A DNA stretch of 16,986 bases from Pseudomonadota bacterium (GCA_023430315.1 JAEZAW010000342.1:1-16986); one strand, 5' to 3'. Counted from the stretch's first letter, positions 6,931 through 14,996 are shown. The notes: generated by a model from the sequence alone, not told the origin. A program made the numbers and translations.

Positions 6931-7971
6931 ATGGCCAACAGCATCAACACCAATTTCGCCGCGCAGACCGCGCTGCAGAGCCTCAGCAGCATCAACAAGA
7001 ACTTGCTGACGACGCAGAACCGGATCTCGACCGGTCTTCGCGTCGCGACGGCTGAGGACAGCGCCGCCTACTGGTCGATGGCGACCTCCATGCGCGCTGA
7101 CAACAAGTCGCTCTCGGCCGTCAACGACGCGCTCGGGATCGGTGCCGCCATGATCGACACCGCCTACACCGGCATGAACGCTGCGATCGACGTCGTGAAG
7201 GAGATGGGCAAGCTGCTCGTCGCCGCGCGTCAGCCGGGCGTCAACAAGGCCGACATCCAGACGGAAATCGACGAGCTGCAGAACCAGCTCCGCACGATCG
7301 CGAAGTCGGCCTCGATTGCAGGTGAGAACTGGCTGGCCGTCGACTCCGGTGGAGCCTCCTACCAGGCCTCAGAGACGATCGTCGCTTCGTTCTCGCGCAG
7401 CACGGGCGAGTTCGGTTCTCAGGTCTCGGTTGGCACGCTCTCGGTCAGCGTTTCGACCTTCTTCCTGCTCGACGCCAACACCGACGGCGCCGCGGGCTCC
7501 GATCCCGACACGGGCAGCGCTGGCCCCGAGGCTCTCGGCATTCTCGGCTCGACGCGCCTGACGCGCGATGACTCCGATGCCGGCGGCGTGGCGCGCGGTT
7601 CGATCGATGCGGCTGGCACGATCGTGATCGTGAACTACGACGTGGATACCGCTGCCACGGCTGAGATCGACATCACGAGCGCCACCGACGATGAGCTGGA
7701 GGACTACATCCAGGCCGTCGACGCTGCGTTGACCGAAATGACCGGCGCGGCCACCGTCATGGGTTCGACGAAGAAGCGCATCGACATCCAGAAGTCCTTC
7801 GTGGGTAACCTCATGGACGCTCTCGATCGCTCGGTCTCGACGCTCGTCGACGCTGACATGAACGCCGAGTCGACCCGCCTCCAGGCGCTGCAGGTCCAGC
7901 AGCAGCTCGGCATCCAGGCGCTGTCGATCGCCAACTCGAGCAGCCAGAGCATCCTCTCGCTGTTCCGCTAA
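6931..7971 (+). CDS. Flagellin, filament subunit
   Basis: This 346-residue protein is the filament subunit, exported and polymerised at the cell surface. The N-terminal D0/D1 region (about 1-145) begins ANSINTNFAAQTALQSLSSI and contains NRISTGLRVATAEDSAAYWS. The C-terminal D1/D0 region (about 265-346) contains TLVDADMNAESTRLQALQVQ and ends QALSIANSSSQSILSLFR. The middle is Asp/Gly/Ala/Ser-rich and variable, with a DANTDG loop at 181-186. The ATG follows GGGG (6920-6923) by seven bases. It stands alone between a 214-base leader and a strong terminator, so it is probably transcribed as a single gene. Rhizobia often have several tandem flagellins here; this window has one. Confidence 0.98.
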   Translation: MANSINTNFAAQTALQSLSSINKNLLTTQNRISTGLRVATAEDSAAYWSMATSMRADNKSLSAVNDALGIGAAMIDTAYTGMNAAIDVVKEMGKLLVAARQPGVNKADIQTEIDELQNQLRTIAKSASIAGENWLAVDSGGASYQASETIVASFSRSTGEFGSQVSVGTLSVSVSTFFLLDANTDGAAGSDPDTGSAGPEALGILGSTRLTRDDSDAGGVARGSIDAAGTIVIVNYDVDTAATAEIDITSATDDELEDYIQAVDAALTEMTGAATVMGSTKKRIDIQKSFVGNLMDALDRSVSTLVDADMNAESTRLQALQVQQQLGIQALSIANSSSQSILSLFR

Positions 7972-7983
7972 GCAATCTGAAGG

Positions 7984-8022
7984 CGCGCGGGCTCCAGACC
8001 GGAGCCCGCGCGTTTTCTTTTT
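7984..8022 (+). terminator. Rho-independent terminator of the flagellin gene
   Basis: A perfect 12-base GC-rich stem, CGCGCGGGCTCC (7984-7995) and GGAGCCCGCGCG (8001-8012), with loop AGACC, is followed directly by TTTTCTTTTT (8013-8022). It lies 12 bases after the flagellin stop. It should end the flagellin transcript and separate it from fliF. Confidence 0.96.
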
Positions 8023-8188
8023 GGCGGCTGCTACTGCCGAATAGAGTGGCCCGTTCCCGGCGCCATGATCATGCGATAAGGCAACGCCGCCGCGCGTTCC
8101 GCGCTCACCGCGCTCATACCGACAACTTCGCGCAAGGTTCCTGGCCGATGGTTGGGCCTCGAGCCATTCCTCTTGCGCATGAGCGGTG
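8023..8188 (+). promoter_or_regulatory. Intergenic region upstream of fliF, likely carrying its promoter
   Basis: The strong terminator before it means the fliF unit needs its own promoter here. A perfect 10-base palindrome CATGATCATG lies at 8064-8073. A weak sigma-54-like element with correct GG-N10-GC spacing, TGGCCCGTTCCCGGC, lies at 8047-8061, but its -12 part (CGGC) departs from TTGC. I see no clear sigma-70 or sigma-28 promoter and cannot place the start of transcription. Confidence 0.45.
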
Positions 8189-9856
8189 ATGCCCAGCAGT
8201 GATCAACTCTCCCGACTCATATCGGGCCTAGCGGCGCTCGGTGCGCGTCGCCTCATGCTCCTCGGCCTGGTCGGCCTCTCCGTGATGGCAGCAGTGGTGA
8301 CTGCGGCCGTGTATCTCGGCCGGCCTGCCATGCAGCCGATCTACACGGGCCTTTCGGCCCAAGACGTCTCGCGCATTACGGCCGCGCTGGCCGAGGCGGG
8401 GATCTCTTTCGACGTCAACGAGCAGCGCAGCGCCGTCATGGTGCCCTTCGGGCAGACGGCGCGCGCGAGGTCTCTGCTTGCGCAAAAGGGGCTGCCGAAC
8501 AGCTCACGCGCCGGATACGAGCTGTTCGACCAGATGGGCTCGATCGGTCTCACCTCCTTCATGCAGGAAGTGACGCGCGTGCGTGCGCTCGAGGGCGAGA
8601 TCGCGCGCACCATCCAGGCTCTTGACGGCGTTGCTGCCGCGCGCGTGCATCTGGTGCTCGCGGATCCCGGTTCCTTCCGCCGCGAGCGCCGCGATCCCTC
8701 CGCCTCCGTTCTGCTGCGCATCGACGAGCGCTGGCAGAACTCGGCCTCACAGGCCGTTCGCCATATTGTTGCGGCGGCCGTACCCGGCATGAAGATCGAG
8801 CAGGTCAATGTCGCGGCGACCGATGGCCGTCTGCTCGCTTCCGGCGGCGACGAGCTTACGCTCGGCACGGCCAAGCACGCTGAGATGGAGCGCGCGATGG
8901 CCGCAGAGCTCGAGCAGCGCGCAAGCCGCACGCTCTCGGCCATGCTCGGGCCCGGCAACTACCAGGTGAGCGCGACGGTTCGCCTCGATGTCGACCGCCA
9001 GCAGGTCAATGAGACCACCTTCGATCCGAAATCGCGCATCGAGCGCTCGGTCCGCACAGTGAAGCAATCGGGCCAGTCCGAAGACAGCGGCACGAAGCCA
9101 GCAGTGGGTGTCGTCGCTAACCTCCCCAAGGAGGAGAGCTCCCAGGCTGAAGGCGAGAAGCGCCGCCAGCGCGAGGATCGGCGCGAGGAGCTGGTCAACT
9201 ACGAGCTCAACACCAAGACGACGCAGACGGTGCGCGAGGGCTATCGCGTGAAGCGGCAGGCCATCGCGGTCGTGATCAGCCGCAAGCACCTCGCCGAAAC
9301 GCTCGGCGGCAGTGCGACGCCCGAAGCGCAGGAGCAGCGCCTTGGTGAGCTGAAGCGTCTTGTTGCGGCGGCGACCGGCGCAAGTGCCGAGCGCGAGGAC
9401 CTGGTCGAGATCGCAGCGGTCGACTTCACGGCTGGCGATGGTGCGCTGTCGCCCGTGCCCGGGCCTGGTATCCGCGACTACCTGCTCATGAATGCCGGCA
9501 CGGCGATGAATGCGCTCGCCATGCTCGGCGTCGTCTTCCTCGTCGTCTGGTTCGGCTTGCGGCCCATGACGAGAGTGCTCGGCCAGCAGCCGGCCATCGC
9601 GCTCGATGCGGGTTCCGGGCCGGCTCTGGAGCATCAGGCGGGTGGCGTCGGCGGTGCGCAAGCGCTCGCGCCTCCACAGGGCGAAGTCACCAGCCTCGTG
9701 CCGGATCACTCGCATGAGGACGGTGGTCAGCTGGCGCCGCGGCGCAAGAACAATGCAGCGATGCGCGAGAAGCTTGAGGCGCTCGTCGAGTCGGATGCAG
9801 CCGAGGTGACGAAAGTGCTCAAGGGCTGGATGCAGAGCGCGAAGACGGCAGCATGA
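8189..9856 (+). CDS. fliF: Flagellar MS-ring protein FliF
   Basis: FliF forms the MS ring in the inner membrane, the base for the rod, export gate and switch. The 555-residue protein has two membrane helices (about 22-44 and 438-456). Between them lies the YscJ/FliF ring-building part, with PIYTGLSAQDVSRITAALAE, then GYELFDQMGSIGLTSFMQEV and RALEGEIARTIQALDGVAAA. The cytoplasmic end (about 515-550, EKLEALVESDAAEVTKVLKG) is the FliG-binding tail. I chose the ATG at 8189; a GTG at 8186 is in frame. The upstream binding site is weak (GAGCGG at 8181-8186, very close). The length is normal for the family. The stop overlaps the next start as ATGA. Confidence 0.97.
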   Translation: MPSSDQLSRLISGLAALGARRLMLLGLVGLSVMAAVVTAAVYLGRPAMQPIYTGLSAQDVSRITAALAEAGISFDVNEQRSAVMVPFGQTARARSLLAQKGLPNSSRAGYELFDQMGSIGLTSFMQEVTRVRALEGEIARTIQALDGVAAARVHLVLADPGSFRRERRDPSASVLLRIDERWQNSASQAVRHIVAAAVPGMKIEQVNVAATDGRLLASGGDELTLGTAKHAEMERAMAAELEQRASRTLSAMLGPGNYQVSATVRLDVDRQQVNETTFDPKSRIERSVRTVKQSGQSEDSGTKPAVGVVANLPKEESSQAEGEKRRQREDRREELVNYELNTKTTQTVREGYRVKRQAIAVVISRKHLAETLGGSATPEAQEQRLGELKRLVAAATGASAEREDLVEIAAVDFTAGDGALSPVPGPGIRDYLLMNAGTAMNALAMLGVVFLVVWFGLRPMTRVLGQQPAIALDAGSGPALEHQAGGVGGAQALAPPQGEVTSLVPDHSHEDGGQLAPRRKNNAAMREKLEALVESDAAEVTKVLKGWMQSAKTAA

Positions 9857-10536
9857 TGGCGCGCCCCATACATCATTTCCTGAAGGAGTTCGGGAGCGAG
9901 AGCGGTGAGGCGCCCTTCCAGCCGCCGCTGGCAAGGCCGGCACTCGTAGCGGCGCAGGTGCCGGCCGCGGAAGCGGCACCAACGCCGGCACCAGTGTCGC
10001 CGCCCGATACGCTCGCGATCAAGGTGAAAGAGGCCTACCAGCAGGGGCTCGCGGCAGGTCGTGCTCTCGAGCGCGAGGCTAGCGAGGCGCAAGCCGCCGA
10101 GCTCGCCGTCGACCTCGAGAGGCGTCTCGAAAGCGTGCGAAGCACATTCTCGACGGCTCTTGCTGAAAATCTCGCAGTTGAGCTGCGCACGGGAATAGAA
10201 GTCGCCAGCGCCCGCATGTCATCGCATATCGCAACGGCGCTCGCTCCTTTCCTGCGCGAGGGTCTCGCACAGGCTGCCATCGAGAGCTTCGTCAAGGAGA
10301 TCGGCGGCATGATCGACACGACAGAGGGGCTGTCGGTCGAGGTCGCGTGCCCGAAGGAGATCATCGAGCCGCTGCGCGAGCGGCTGGCGGAGACCATGGC
10401 AGCACGCGGCGCGCCGCCCGGCAGCGTGCGCTGCGTTCCCGGCGATACGGCGGATATTCGCGTCACGCTGAATGAAACGGTGATCGAGACCCGTCTTGCC
10501 GAGTGGCTGTTGCGGCTCGAGGGAGTGCTTCGCTGA
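9853..10536 (+). CDS. fliH: FliH-like flagellar assembly protein
   Basis: The 227-residue protein is soluble, with a Pro/Ala-rich segment (about 23-52) followed by a helical stretch KVKEAYQQGLAAGRALEREA, where the spaced Gly/Ala residues recall the GxxxG-rich helix of FliH, and a C-terminal part (DTADIRVTLNETVIETRLAE) that resembles the FliH/YscL end. FliH regulates the export ATPase FliI and brings it to the base. Its place directly after fliF agrees, since fliF-fliG-fliH-fliI is a common order, although here motB follows and fliG comes later. The 4-base ATGA overlap with fliF indicates translational coupling. Homology is seen only by eye and the family is poorly conserved, so the symbol is tentative. 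Confidence 0.65.
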   Translation: MMARPIHHFLKEFGSESGEAPFQPPLARPALVAAQVPAAEAAPTPAPVSPPDTLAIKVKEAYQQGLAAGRALEREASEAQAAELAVDLERRLESVRSTFSTALAENLAVELRTGIEVASARMSSHIATALAPFLREGLAQAAIESFVKEIGGMIDTTEGLSVEVACPKEIIEPLRERLAETMAARGAPPGSVRCVPGDTADIRVTLNETVIETRLAEWLLRLEGVLR

Positions 10537-12092
10537 TGTCACAGTCTCCCGACGCGCCGGCAGAGCCCATCCAGCTCATTGTTCGTCGTCGCCATGACGA
10601 GGACGAAGGACACCACGGTGGCGTGTGGAAGATCGCTTACGCCGACTTCATGACGGCGATGATGGCGTTCTTTCTCGTCATGTGGCTGGTCAACGCGGCG
10701 AACACGGAGATGAAGTCGTCGGTCGCGAGCTACTTCAATCCAATCAAGCTCTCCGACACGGTGATCCGCAAGAAAGGTCTTCTCGACGTCGATGGCAAGG
10801 CTAATGCCGACGAGGCATCGCAGGCGCGCGACAACAAGAAGCCGGGAATGTCCGAGAGCAAGGTCAAGGACGGCCAGCGTGTCCAGCCGGGCGATGCCGG
10901 CAACCTCGGCGTCGAGGATCAGCACGGTAAGGCTGCCGCGCCTGAGCCGACTGATGAGCCGCTCGGCCGCGACGGCACCTCGGTGAGTGCCGGCCGCGCG
11001 AGCGAGGCAGGCCGCGCCTTCCGCGATCCTTTCAACCCGTTCGCGCCGGGCCAGCTCATGTCCAAGGAGGGCGGTGAAAAAGAGCAGACCGCCGGGCGGA
11101 TAGCCGGTTTGCCGAAGGCTGGCGGTGAGACTGCGCCATCCGCGGCTGCAGCACCGCCCTCGCAGACAGCGCGATCCGCGCAGGAGTCCGCCGCATCCTT
11201 GCCGTCGATGCCGCGCTCAGAACAGGGCGCGACGCAGCCAACCGGAGCGGATGGTGGCAAGCAACCGGCTTCCGGACGCATGGCCAGTGATGGAGACCGA
11301 CGTCCGGGGCCGGACGACGATGCACAACAGGTTGCGCGCCGCTTTGGTCCGGCAGGCGAAGCTCAGGGCGGGCGCCTGCTCAAGCCGGAGGGTGACACTG
11401 CAGGTGGGCGCCGGCCAGGGCCGTTGGGCGATGCAGAGGAACAGCGGCTTCCGGGTATTGCGGATGCTGCGCGGCAAGCCACGCAAGGTCCCGAAGGGCC
11501 GACTGACAAGGCCGCGAACGCCGGGAAAGCGCAGGCCGATGTCCGCCAGCCTTCGGCTGCTGCACAGAAGGATGCAGCCGCCGGTAGTCAACCCGGCGCT
11601 CCTGCCGCGGCGGGTGAGAAAACGCTCGACCGTGCCGCGGCAGAAGTGTTGCGCGATGTCCAGCAGGCCGCGAAGCCGATTGCGGGCTCGGGCGGGCCAG
11701 GCATCGAGGTGACGATCGAAGGCAACGGGATCGTGTTGAGCCTGACGGACACGAGCACGTTCGGCATGTTCGCCATTGGCTCGTCCGATCCGAGCCAGCA
11801 GACGATCGACCTGATTGCACGCATTGCGCCCGTGTTGACCGCCAACAGCAAGCGCATTGTCGTGCGCGGACACACCGATAGCCGCGCCTATCGCACCGAC
11901 CGCAACAACAACTGGCGTCTCTCGATGACGCGTGCCGAGGCGGCCTACGCGATGCTCGTGCGCGCGGGCGTGGACGAGAGGCGGTTTACGCGCATCGAGG
12001 GATATGCCGATCGCAAACTGAAGGTCCCAGGCGACTCCGAAGCAGCGGCCAATCGCCGGATCGAGATCCTCCTGCAGCAGGTGGATGAATGA
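10536..12092 (+). CDS. motB: Flagellar stator protein MotB with an unusually long linker
   Basis: MotB is the proton-channel stator subunit that anchors the motor to peptidoglycan. The single membrane helix (about 33-55) carries the proton-binding aspartate, Asp37 in YADFMTAMMAFFLVMWLV. A plug-like segment (SSVASYFNPIKLSD) follows. The C-terminal OmpA-like domain (about 395-515) has GHTDS at 445-449 and NNNWRLSMTRAEAA. Between them lie about 300 residues rich in Gly, Ala, Pro, Gln and Asp, with a degenerate 12-residue repeat at 255-315. At 518 residues it is well above the usual 260-400. The ATG at 10536 overlaps the fliH stop by one base and has GAGGGAG about nine bases upstream. MotA is not in the window. 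Confidence 0.95.
   Translation: MSQSPDAPAEPIQLIVRRRHDEDEGHHGGVWKIAYADFMTAMMAFFLVMWLVNAANTEMKSSVASYFNPIKLSDTVIRKKGLLDVDGKANADEASQARDNKKPGMSESKVKDGQRVQPGDAGNLGVEDQHGKAAAPEPTDEPLGRDGTSVSAGRASEAGRAFRDPFNPFAPGQLMSKEGGEKEQTAGRIAGLPKAGGETAPSAAAAPPSQTARSAQESAASLPSMPRSEQGATQPTGADGGKQPASGRMASDGDRRPGPDDDAQQVARRFGPAGEAQGGRLLKPEGDTAGGRRPGPLGDAEEQRLPGIADAARQATQGPEGPTDKAANAGKAQADVRQPSAAAQKDAAAGSQPGAPAAAGEKTLDRAAAEVLRDVQQAAKPIAGSGGPGIEVTIEGNGIVLSLTDTSTFGMFAIGSSDPSQQTIDLIARIAPVLTANSKRIVVRGHTDSRAYRTDRNNNWRLSMTRAEAAYAMLVRAGVDERRFTRIEGYADRKLKVPGDSEAAANRRIEILLQQVDE
11298..11480 (+). repeat. Degenerate 12-residue repeats coded in motB
   Basis: MotB residues 255-315 can be set out as five units of 12 or 13 residues: RRPGPDDDAQQVA, RRFGPAGEAQGG, RLLKPEGDTAGG, RRPGPLGDAEEQ and RLPGIADAARQA. 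The shared pattern is R-[RL]-x-[GK]-P-x-[GD]-[DE]-x in the first four. The DNA of the units differs, so this is an old or selected protein repeat and not a recent tandem duplication. Confidence 0.6.
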
Positions 12093-13387
12093 CATCTGCC
12101 GTACGACATGCCGGCCGGATTAGAGGAGGAGAGGCGCTGTTCGTGCTTTTTCTCCTGGCCGTGGTGTTTGGCAGTACGCAAATGACGTTCGCCGCGTCCC
12201 CGGCGCCAGCAGCGGGAGCTGGCGGGAGCGCGGATCGCTCCTTCGCGGTAGACGCCGTGCGCCAGCCGTATCACGCTGTGCGCACGCTGAGCCTCCTTCA
12301 GGAACGGATCGCGCAAGGCGACGAAGCCGCCTTCGCGATGCAGCGTGAGGTCGTCCAGGAAATTGCCGACGAGCTCAAGGCGTTCCCGCCCGCAGTCTGG
12401 CGCGCACCGCGCAATCGCGAGGCCCTGGTCAAGTACGCATTGAGTGGTGGCGATCCCGAGCAGCTGCGCGCCGTGCTCTCTCAGAAGCTCTTTGCTAAAG
12501 AAGAGCTGCCGCTGGCAGAAGGCGCGCTTGCTTATGCCGAAGGACAGCGCACGAGCGCTCTCCGTCATCTGGAAAAGGTCGACGTCTTTGCCCTTCCGCC
12601 GAGCCTTGCGGGCCATGTAGCACTCGTCAAGGCGTTGGTGCTGGCGAACACGGACCTCGCGCGCGTCATCCATCTCGCCGACGAGGCGCGCCTGCTTTCG
12701 CCCGGGACGCTGATCGAGGAGACGGCGCTTCGTCTCGCCATGGAGGGTGCGATCTCGCGTGGCGACCGCCCGAAGTTTGAAGCTCTCGCGTCACGATATT
12801 TCCGGCGCTTTCCGCGCTCGCCCTATCTGAATGCGGTCATGCGGCCGGTGGCAACGGCGATGGTCGAGCACGGTTACGGCGAGAAGACCGAAGGCGTGCA
12901 GTGGGTGCGCGGTATCGTGCACTACCTCGATCCGCAGAAGCTCGTGCAGTTCTATGCAGCCTTTGCTGAGATCGGATTGCGAGCAGGCAAGCTCGCAACC
13001 ACCGTCAATGCCGCGCGTATGGCGCGGAAGTATGCTCGTGACGGCTCGCCCGAGTATGCCTGGACGCAAGCGTATGAGGGTGCGGCTCTCGCCATCGGAC
13101 TTGCGCCCGAGGATGGCCTTGCGCTCCTCAATGCCGCTGAGGCCGCAGGCGTCACCGAGCCCGTGGGCGAGCTGATCGCCAGCGCGCGCGCGATCTCGCA
13201 TCTCATCCGCTCACCGCCGCAGCCGCGTCCGACACCCGTTGCCGAAGCACCCGTGCAGGGCGTTACCCCGGTGCCAATCGCCAGCAAGGCACCGATCCTT
13301 GCGCCTGCAGATCAGAATCCGACTGCCGCCAAGGTGCAGGCGCGCATTGCTCAGCTCGATAAGATGTTCAAGGAAATTGACGAATGA
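12089..13387 (+). CDS. motC: Periplasmic motility protein MotC
   Basis: In Sinorhizobium, MotC is a periplasmic protein needed for rotation that works with the periplasmic part of MotB. This 432-residue protein matches the rhizobial length (about 434) and position after motB. Its signal peptide spans residues 1-35 (hydrophobic core ALFVLFLLAVVFG, cleavage near TFAAS). The body is helical and repeat-like (LALVLANTDLARVIHLADEA-type segments), suggesting a TPR-like or alpha-solenoid fold. A Pro/Ala-rich stretch (about 372-410) and a short C-terminal helix (KVQARIAQLDKMFKEIDE) follow. Its start overlaps the motB stop as ATGA and its stop overlaps fliK in the same way. MotE, its chaperone, is coded 7.5 kb upstream. 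Confidence 0.88.
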   Translation: MTSAVRHAGRIRGGEALFVLFLLAVVFGSTQMTFAASPAPAAGAGGSADRSFAVDAVRQPYHAVRTLSLLQERIAQGDEAAFAMQREVVQEIADELKAFPPAVWRAPRNREALVKYALSGGDPEQLRAVLSQKLFAKEELPLAEGALAYAEGQRTSALRHLEKVDVFALPPSLAGHVALVKALVLANTDLARVIHLADEARLLSPGTLIEETALRLAMEGAISRGDRPKFEALASRYFRRFPRSPYLNAVMRPVATAMVEHGYGEKTEGVQWVRGIVHYLDPQKLVQFYAAFAEIGLRAGKLATTVNAARMARKYARDGSPEYAWTQAYEGAALAIGLAPEDGLALLNAAEAAGVTEPVGELIASARAISHLIRSPPQPRPTPVAEAPVQGVTPVPIASKAPILAPADQNPTAAKVQARIAQLDKMFKEIDE

Positions 13388-14832
13388 ACGTTCTTCTTCC
13401 TGCTGCCCCATCCGGGGCCAAGGGTGTGCCGGGCGCTGGTGAGGGGCCGCAAGGCCAGCGCGATGTGCCCGACGGTGATTTCGCCGCGGCACTGGCCGAG
13501 ACAGCTGGTGAGGCCGGCGAGGATGGCAGTGGTGATGAAGCAAAGGTGCCGAAGGCCGACGATGCGGGTGCATTCTCGCGCGCGACGCGCCGCCTTGGTG
13601 CTCGGGAGTTGCGGGAGGCGCACAAGCAGCAGGATACCGAGTTTTCTGTGCCGCGCGACGAGGCGACTGGTGAGATAGCCAAGGAACTCCGGGCCATTTT
13701 GGCGCGTCGCGGAGAGGGCAAGGCTCAAGCGAAGTCCGTATCGGCAGGCGAGAAGCATGAGCGCGGTGAGGCGCCGCTGGCTCCGACATCGCCCGATCCC
13801 AATCCTGCGGCAGATGCGGTGCGTGAAGTTCTTGCGGCGCTCGGCATCGATTTCACAGCGCGTGCTGAGACTACGGCCGCGCCGGAAATCGCAGTCGCTG
13901 CAATGGTGCGCAAGGGCGCGGGGTCTCGTGGCCTGGACACGACTGCGCTCGGCTCGGAGACGTCCGACATGCCGGCGCTCGGCGATGAGACGGAGGAGCC
14001 TGTCGCGGACATTCCGGTGCAGGTCGTGCGCCAGGAAAAGCACTTCCAGGCCGCAGGTGTTGAAGCACGACGCTGGCAGATCGCGCAGGATGCCTTTAGC
14101 GAAGCCCGCGCCATGACGCCGGCCGATGCAGCGAAGCTTGCGCCGGCAGAAGCCGCTGCCGGCGAGCGTCCAGCCATACCGGCAGCTTTGGCGCGCGGCG
14201 TAGAGGCGATGACGCAGGCAGCAGCGCCTGTCGCGCCAGCCGCGGGCATCGAAGTGATGCCAGGCGCCGTTGGGATCCAGATCGCCGCTCGCCTGCAGCA
14301 GGTCATCGGCCCGCCAACCGAAACAGGTGCGCCGCAGCCGGCCGGTGTCGGCTTCGAGCCGGATACGCGGCAGACTTTCGCGCCGGCTATCCGCACGATC
14401 AAGCTTCAGCTCAATCCCGTCGAGCTCGGCGCGGTGACGATCGTCGTCTCGGGCAACGAGGAAGGCCTGCGCGTCGAGCTGGCCGCGGAGCTGGCCGATA
14501 CCGTGACCAAGGTTGACGCCGATCGTGGCGTATTGGCTGCGCGGCTGAATGGTGCCGGCTACACGGTGAACGACATCAGCGTCGCGCGATCGACCGGGCA
14601 GAGCATGGACGGGGACAGCCGCGAGCAGGGCGGGCGCCAGGGCAACTTGCAGGAGCAGTTTGCTGGGAACGGTGGGCGCGATGGCGGCGCGCAGTTTAGT
14701 GGTCAACAAGGCGGGCGTCAGCCCGGTCCGTCGCAAGCAGGTGTGGAAATGTGGTCCGGGGCACCGCAGGGTGCGGCCCCCGGGCACGTAGTTGCGGGAG
14801 TTTCATACGCCGGTCGTTTCCGACCCGTCTAA
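13384..14832 (+). CDS. fliK: Flagellar hook-length control protein FliK
   Basis: FliK measures hook length and switches the export specificity from hook to filament. The 482-residue protein has a long, low-complexity, Ala/Glu/Gly-rich N-terminal part (1-335), expected of a molecular ruler, and a conserved C-terminal hook domain (about 337-400) with IKLQLNPVELGAVTIVVSG, the family signature, and RVELAAELADTVTKVDADRG. A Gly/Gln-rich tail follows. The gene after motC in rhizobia was first called motD and later recognised as fliK, so position and domain agree. The start overlaps motC as ATGA. It ends the overlapping chain that starts at fliF; 164 bases separate it from fliG. Confidence 0.9.
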   Translation: MNVLLPAAPSGAKGVPGAGEGPQGQRDVPDGDFAAALAETAGEAGEDGSGDEAKVPKADDAGAFSRATRRLGARELREAHKQQDTEFSVPRDEATGEIAKELRAILARRGEGKAQAKSVSAGEKHERGEAPLAPTSPDPNPAADAVREVLAALGIDFTARAETTAAPEIAVAAMVRKGAGSRGLDTTALGSETSDMPALGDETEEPVADIPVQVVRQEKHFQAAGVEARRWQIAQDAFSEARAMTPADAAKLAPAEAAAGERPAIPAALARGVEAMTQAAAPVAPAAGIEVMPGAVGIQIAARLQQVIGPPTETGAPQPAGVGFEPDTRQTFAPAIRTIKLQLNPVELGAVTIVVSGNEEGLRVELAAELADTVTKVDADRGVLAARLNGAGYTVNDISVARSTGQSMDGDSREQGGRQGNLQEQFAGNGGRDGGAQFSGQQGGRQPGPSQAGVEMWSGAPQGAAPGHVVAGVSYAGRFRPV

Positions 14833-14996
14833 ATACGCTGCGAATCTGTTTATGGTGATCAATCTGCCCGAAGTTGGCGGAGGTGCGCGCCTGTCAGTCA
14901 GCCGCAAGGTCGGTGTGGCAGACAGACAGTTTGAGCGCCTCCCTCTGTCGACTGCGGGAAAGGCATGGGCACCGTACGGCAGCGGTCAAGAACGGG
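14833..14996 (+). other. Intergenic gap between fliK and fliG
   Basis: This gap of 164 bases breaks the overlapping chain of genes and may hold a promoter for fliG and fliM. A frame open from 14874 runs into fliG, but its translation is Cys/Arg/Ser-rich and does not resemble FliG. I see no stem with a T-tract, no CtrA box and no convincing promoter elements. Confidence 0.4.

Noticed and set aside
6840..7055. Small open frame across the flagellin leader
   Set aside because: It overlaps the certain flagellin gene in another frame and its product is His/Gln/Arg-rich with no signs of a real protein.
8179..8202. Seven-codon upstream ORF (ATG at 8179) overlapping the fliF start
   Set aside because: It has no ribosome binding site, and a short ATG frame at this place is easily chance.
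8747..9991. Long minus-strand open frame (414 codons) opposite fliF
   Set aside because: It is a shadow of fliF; the translation is Arg/His/Leu-rich with no recognisable domain, and fliF is certain on the other strand.
13351..14787. Long minus-strand open frame (478 codons) opposite fliK
   Set aside because: Its translation is Arg/Cys/His-rich as expected of the complement of GC-rich coding DNA, and it covers the FliK C-terminal domain.
14874..14996. Upstream extension of fliG to the ATG at 14874
   Set aside because: The added 41 residues are Cys/Arg/Ser-rich and unlike any FliG N-terminus; the length from 14997 already fits.
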